Assembly: GCA_033763635.1 (NCBI GenBank)
Contig: JANRKG010000199.1
Span: 1-7,573 of the forward strand
Direction of reading: 5' to 3'
DNA: 7,573 bases
Source: JANRKG01 sp033763635
Lineage (GTDB): Bacteria > Cyanobacteriota > Cyanobacteriia > GCF-001939115
Shown in pieces: positions 6,927-7,573 of the stretch. Each line of letters starts with the position of its first letter. Within the stretch, counting starts at the first letter, position 1. The notes beneath the pieces were generated by a model. That model saw only the letters and a list, made by a program, of their open reading frames with translations. It did not search any database and was not told the origin of the DNA. A program made the position numbers and the translations under genes.

Positions 6927-7023
6927 AGGTTAAAATTTCACAGATTAGTTAATTGTGAGAATGAAGATCTTTGATTGGACTGGCAATCGGTAATTATTGA
7001 TAGGGAAGGATTGGAGCTATTAT

Positions 7024-7037
7024 CCATTACCCATTAC
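7024..7037. repeat. CCATTAC heptamer, two tandem copies
   Basis: CCATTAC occurs twice in tandem (7024-7030 and 7031-7037). The second copy contains the complement of the purS stop codon, so the repeat begins inside the gene end and runs into the purS-purQ spacer, an STRR-like placement. The rest of that spacer (6927-7023) is AT-rich and I see no gene or clear terminator in it. Confidence 0.5.
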
Positions 7038-7306
7038 CGAACCCCAATCGGCTCACAAATTAGCTCAAATCGATAATTTTCAATGACTGGATTGGCGAGA
7101 AGTTGATCGCACATTTTGTCTAACTGAGCCTGGGCAGACGCTTCATCCGTTGCCGTCAGGCTGACCTCAATGTACTTGCCAATTCGGATTTGCTCGATAT
7201 TGTCATACCCCAGATGCTTGGCCCCCGAAAGAACCGCCGTTCCTGCGGGGTCCAGGACGGACGGGCGTAGGGTAATGTAGATCTTGGCCTGATATTTCTG
7301 AGTCAC
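7034..7306 (-). CDS. purS: Phosphoribosylformylglycinamidine synthase subunit PurS
   Basis: PurS is the small subunit that bridges PurQ and PurL in bacterial FGAM synthase. The protein carries the family signature YITLRPSVLDPAGTAV, followed by LGYDNIEQIRIGKYIEV and a C-terminal NPVIENYRFEL, and fills one PurS domain. I place the start at GTG 7306-7304, giving 90 residues, the usual size. An AGGA lies 7 nt upstream, the clearest ribosome binding site in the window. The frame stays open to a TTG at 7351, but the extra 15 residues (CGIHCNIDYIQ and so on) are not part of the family and have no supporting signal. purQ follows downstream; the Zur/FurB-type gene is divergent. Confidence 0.95.
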   Translation of the reverse strand: MTQKYQAKIYITLRPSVLDPAGTAVLSGAKHLGYDNIEQIRIGKYIEVSLTATDEASAQAQLDKMCDQLLANPVIENYRFELICEPIGVR

Positions 7307-7399
7307 GGGGGTATCCTGAATGTAATCAATATTGCAATGAATACCGCACAAAACGGCTTCTCTATTCTAGGATTTGATACTCAGGATTGATCGCCTCCC
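7307..7399. promoter_or_regulatory. Divergent intergenic region between purS and the Zur/FurB-type gene
   Basis: These 93 bp must hold the start signals of both divergent genes unless transcription comes from further off. On the minus strand TAGAAT (7369-7364) matches 5 of 6 of a -10 box and would give purS a leader of roughly 50 bases, but no good -35 is found at the usual spacing. For the plus-strand gene I see no convincing promoter. The imperfect palindrome at 7321-7336 is too weak to call an operator. Confidence 0.35.
7314..7317 (-). promoter_or_regulatory. Ribosome binding site that fixes the purS start
   Basis: AGGA on the minus strand is followed by a 7-nt spacer and then GTG at 7306. 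This spacing is optimal and favours the GTG over the upstream TTG at 7351. Confidence 0.6.
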
Positions 7400-7573
7400 A
7401 TGAGAACTCAACGCACCCGTAGCCAGGAAAAAATCTTAAATCTCCTCAAAACCCTGGATGGGGCTGCTTCTGCCCAGAGTCTTTATATGGAGTTGCACCG
7501 CCAGGGGCAGAGTGTAGGATTGGCAACCGTATATCGAGCGCTAGAAGCCCTGAAACTAGAAGGTGTGGTGCAG
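7400..7573 (+). CDS. zur: Fur-family regulator, Zur/FurB-like, 3'-partial
   Basis: Only the first 58 codons are in the window, from the ATG at 7400; the gene runs off the right edge. They encode the winged-helix DNA-binding half of a Fur-family protein: RTRSQEKILNLLKTLDG, then SAQSLYMELHRQGQ, then the recognition helix region GLATVYRALEALKLEGVVQ. The wording is close to cyanobacterial FurB, which acts as the zinc uptake repressor Zur, rather than to the iron regulator FurA. The metal-binding C-terminal half that would confirm zinc sensing is not visible, so the Zur assignment is from resemblance. It is divergent from purS across 93 bp. There is no ideally placed Shine-Dalgarno; an AGGA lies 13 nt upstream. 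Confidence 0.82.
   Translation, partial: MRTQRTRSQEKILNLLKTLDGAASAQSLYMELHRQGQSVGLATVYRALEALKLEGVVQ

Noticed and set aside
7321..7336. Zur/Fur-box-like palindrome TGTAATCA/ATATTGCA
   Set aside because: Only 5 of 8 positions are symmetric and it does not match the 7-1-7 TGATAAT-N-ATTATCA pattern.

Overview
The window is chromosomal DNA from a cyanobacterium, most likely filamentous. GATCGC/CGATCG motifs are frequent, including two perfect HIP1 octamers (GCGATCGC) at 3297 and 6739. Short heptanucleotide repeats sit between genes, Shine-Dalgarno sequences are mostly absent, and the visible N-terminus at the right edge looks like a cyanobacterial Zur/FurB regulator. The genus cannot be fixed from sequence alone.

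Layout, left to right: (1) 1-2523 (+), the C-terminal 840 residues of a membrane sensor histidine kinase (CHASE3-like end, TM, GAF, two PAS, HisKA, HATPase_c), cut by the window start. (2) 2524-2761, a spacer between convergent genes filled by a roughly 200-bp GC-rich fold-back element. It has imperfect terminal inverted repeats and an 11-bp direct repeat on each side, so it looks like a MITE-type insertion. (3) 2762-3595 (-), an exported TPR protein. (4) 3679-5073 (-), an AT-rich gene for a CbxX/CfqX-type AAA+ ATPase with a TerB-like N-terminal part. (5) 5074-5222, a spacer with a candidate promoter, a hairpin and a heptad repeat tract. (6) 5223-6125 (-), uvsE, UV damage endonuclease. (7) 6225-6926 (-), purQ. 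(8) 7034-7306 (-), purS. (9) 7400-7573 (+), the first 58 codons of a Zur/FurB-type regulator, divergent from purS and cut by the window end.

PurS and PurQ are subunits of the multi-subunit FGAM synthase of purine synthesis; their PurL partner is not in the window. uvsE follows purQ on the same strand after 97 bp, so purS-purQ-uvsE could form one transcription unit. The AAA+ gene and the TPR gene lie in tandem 83 bp apart; joint transcription is possible but not shown.

No clearly new multi-gene system is visible. The best leads are the MITE-like insertion, which sits in what would otherwise be a small palindrome between two convergent genes, and the AT-rich TerB-like/AAA+ protein, which resembles Rubisco activase CbbX in its ATPase domain but not in its overall architecture.
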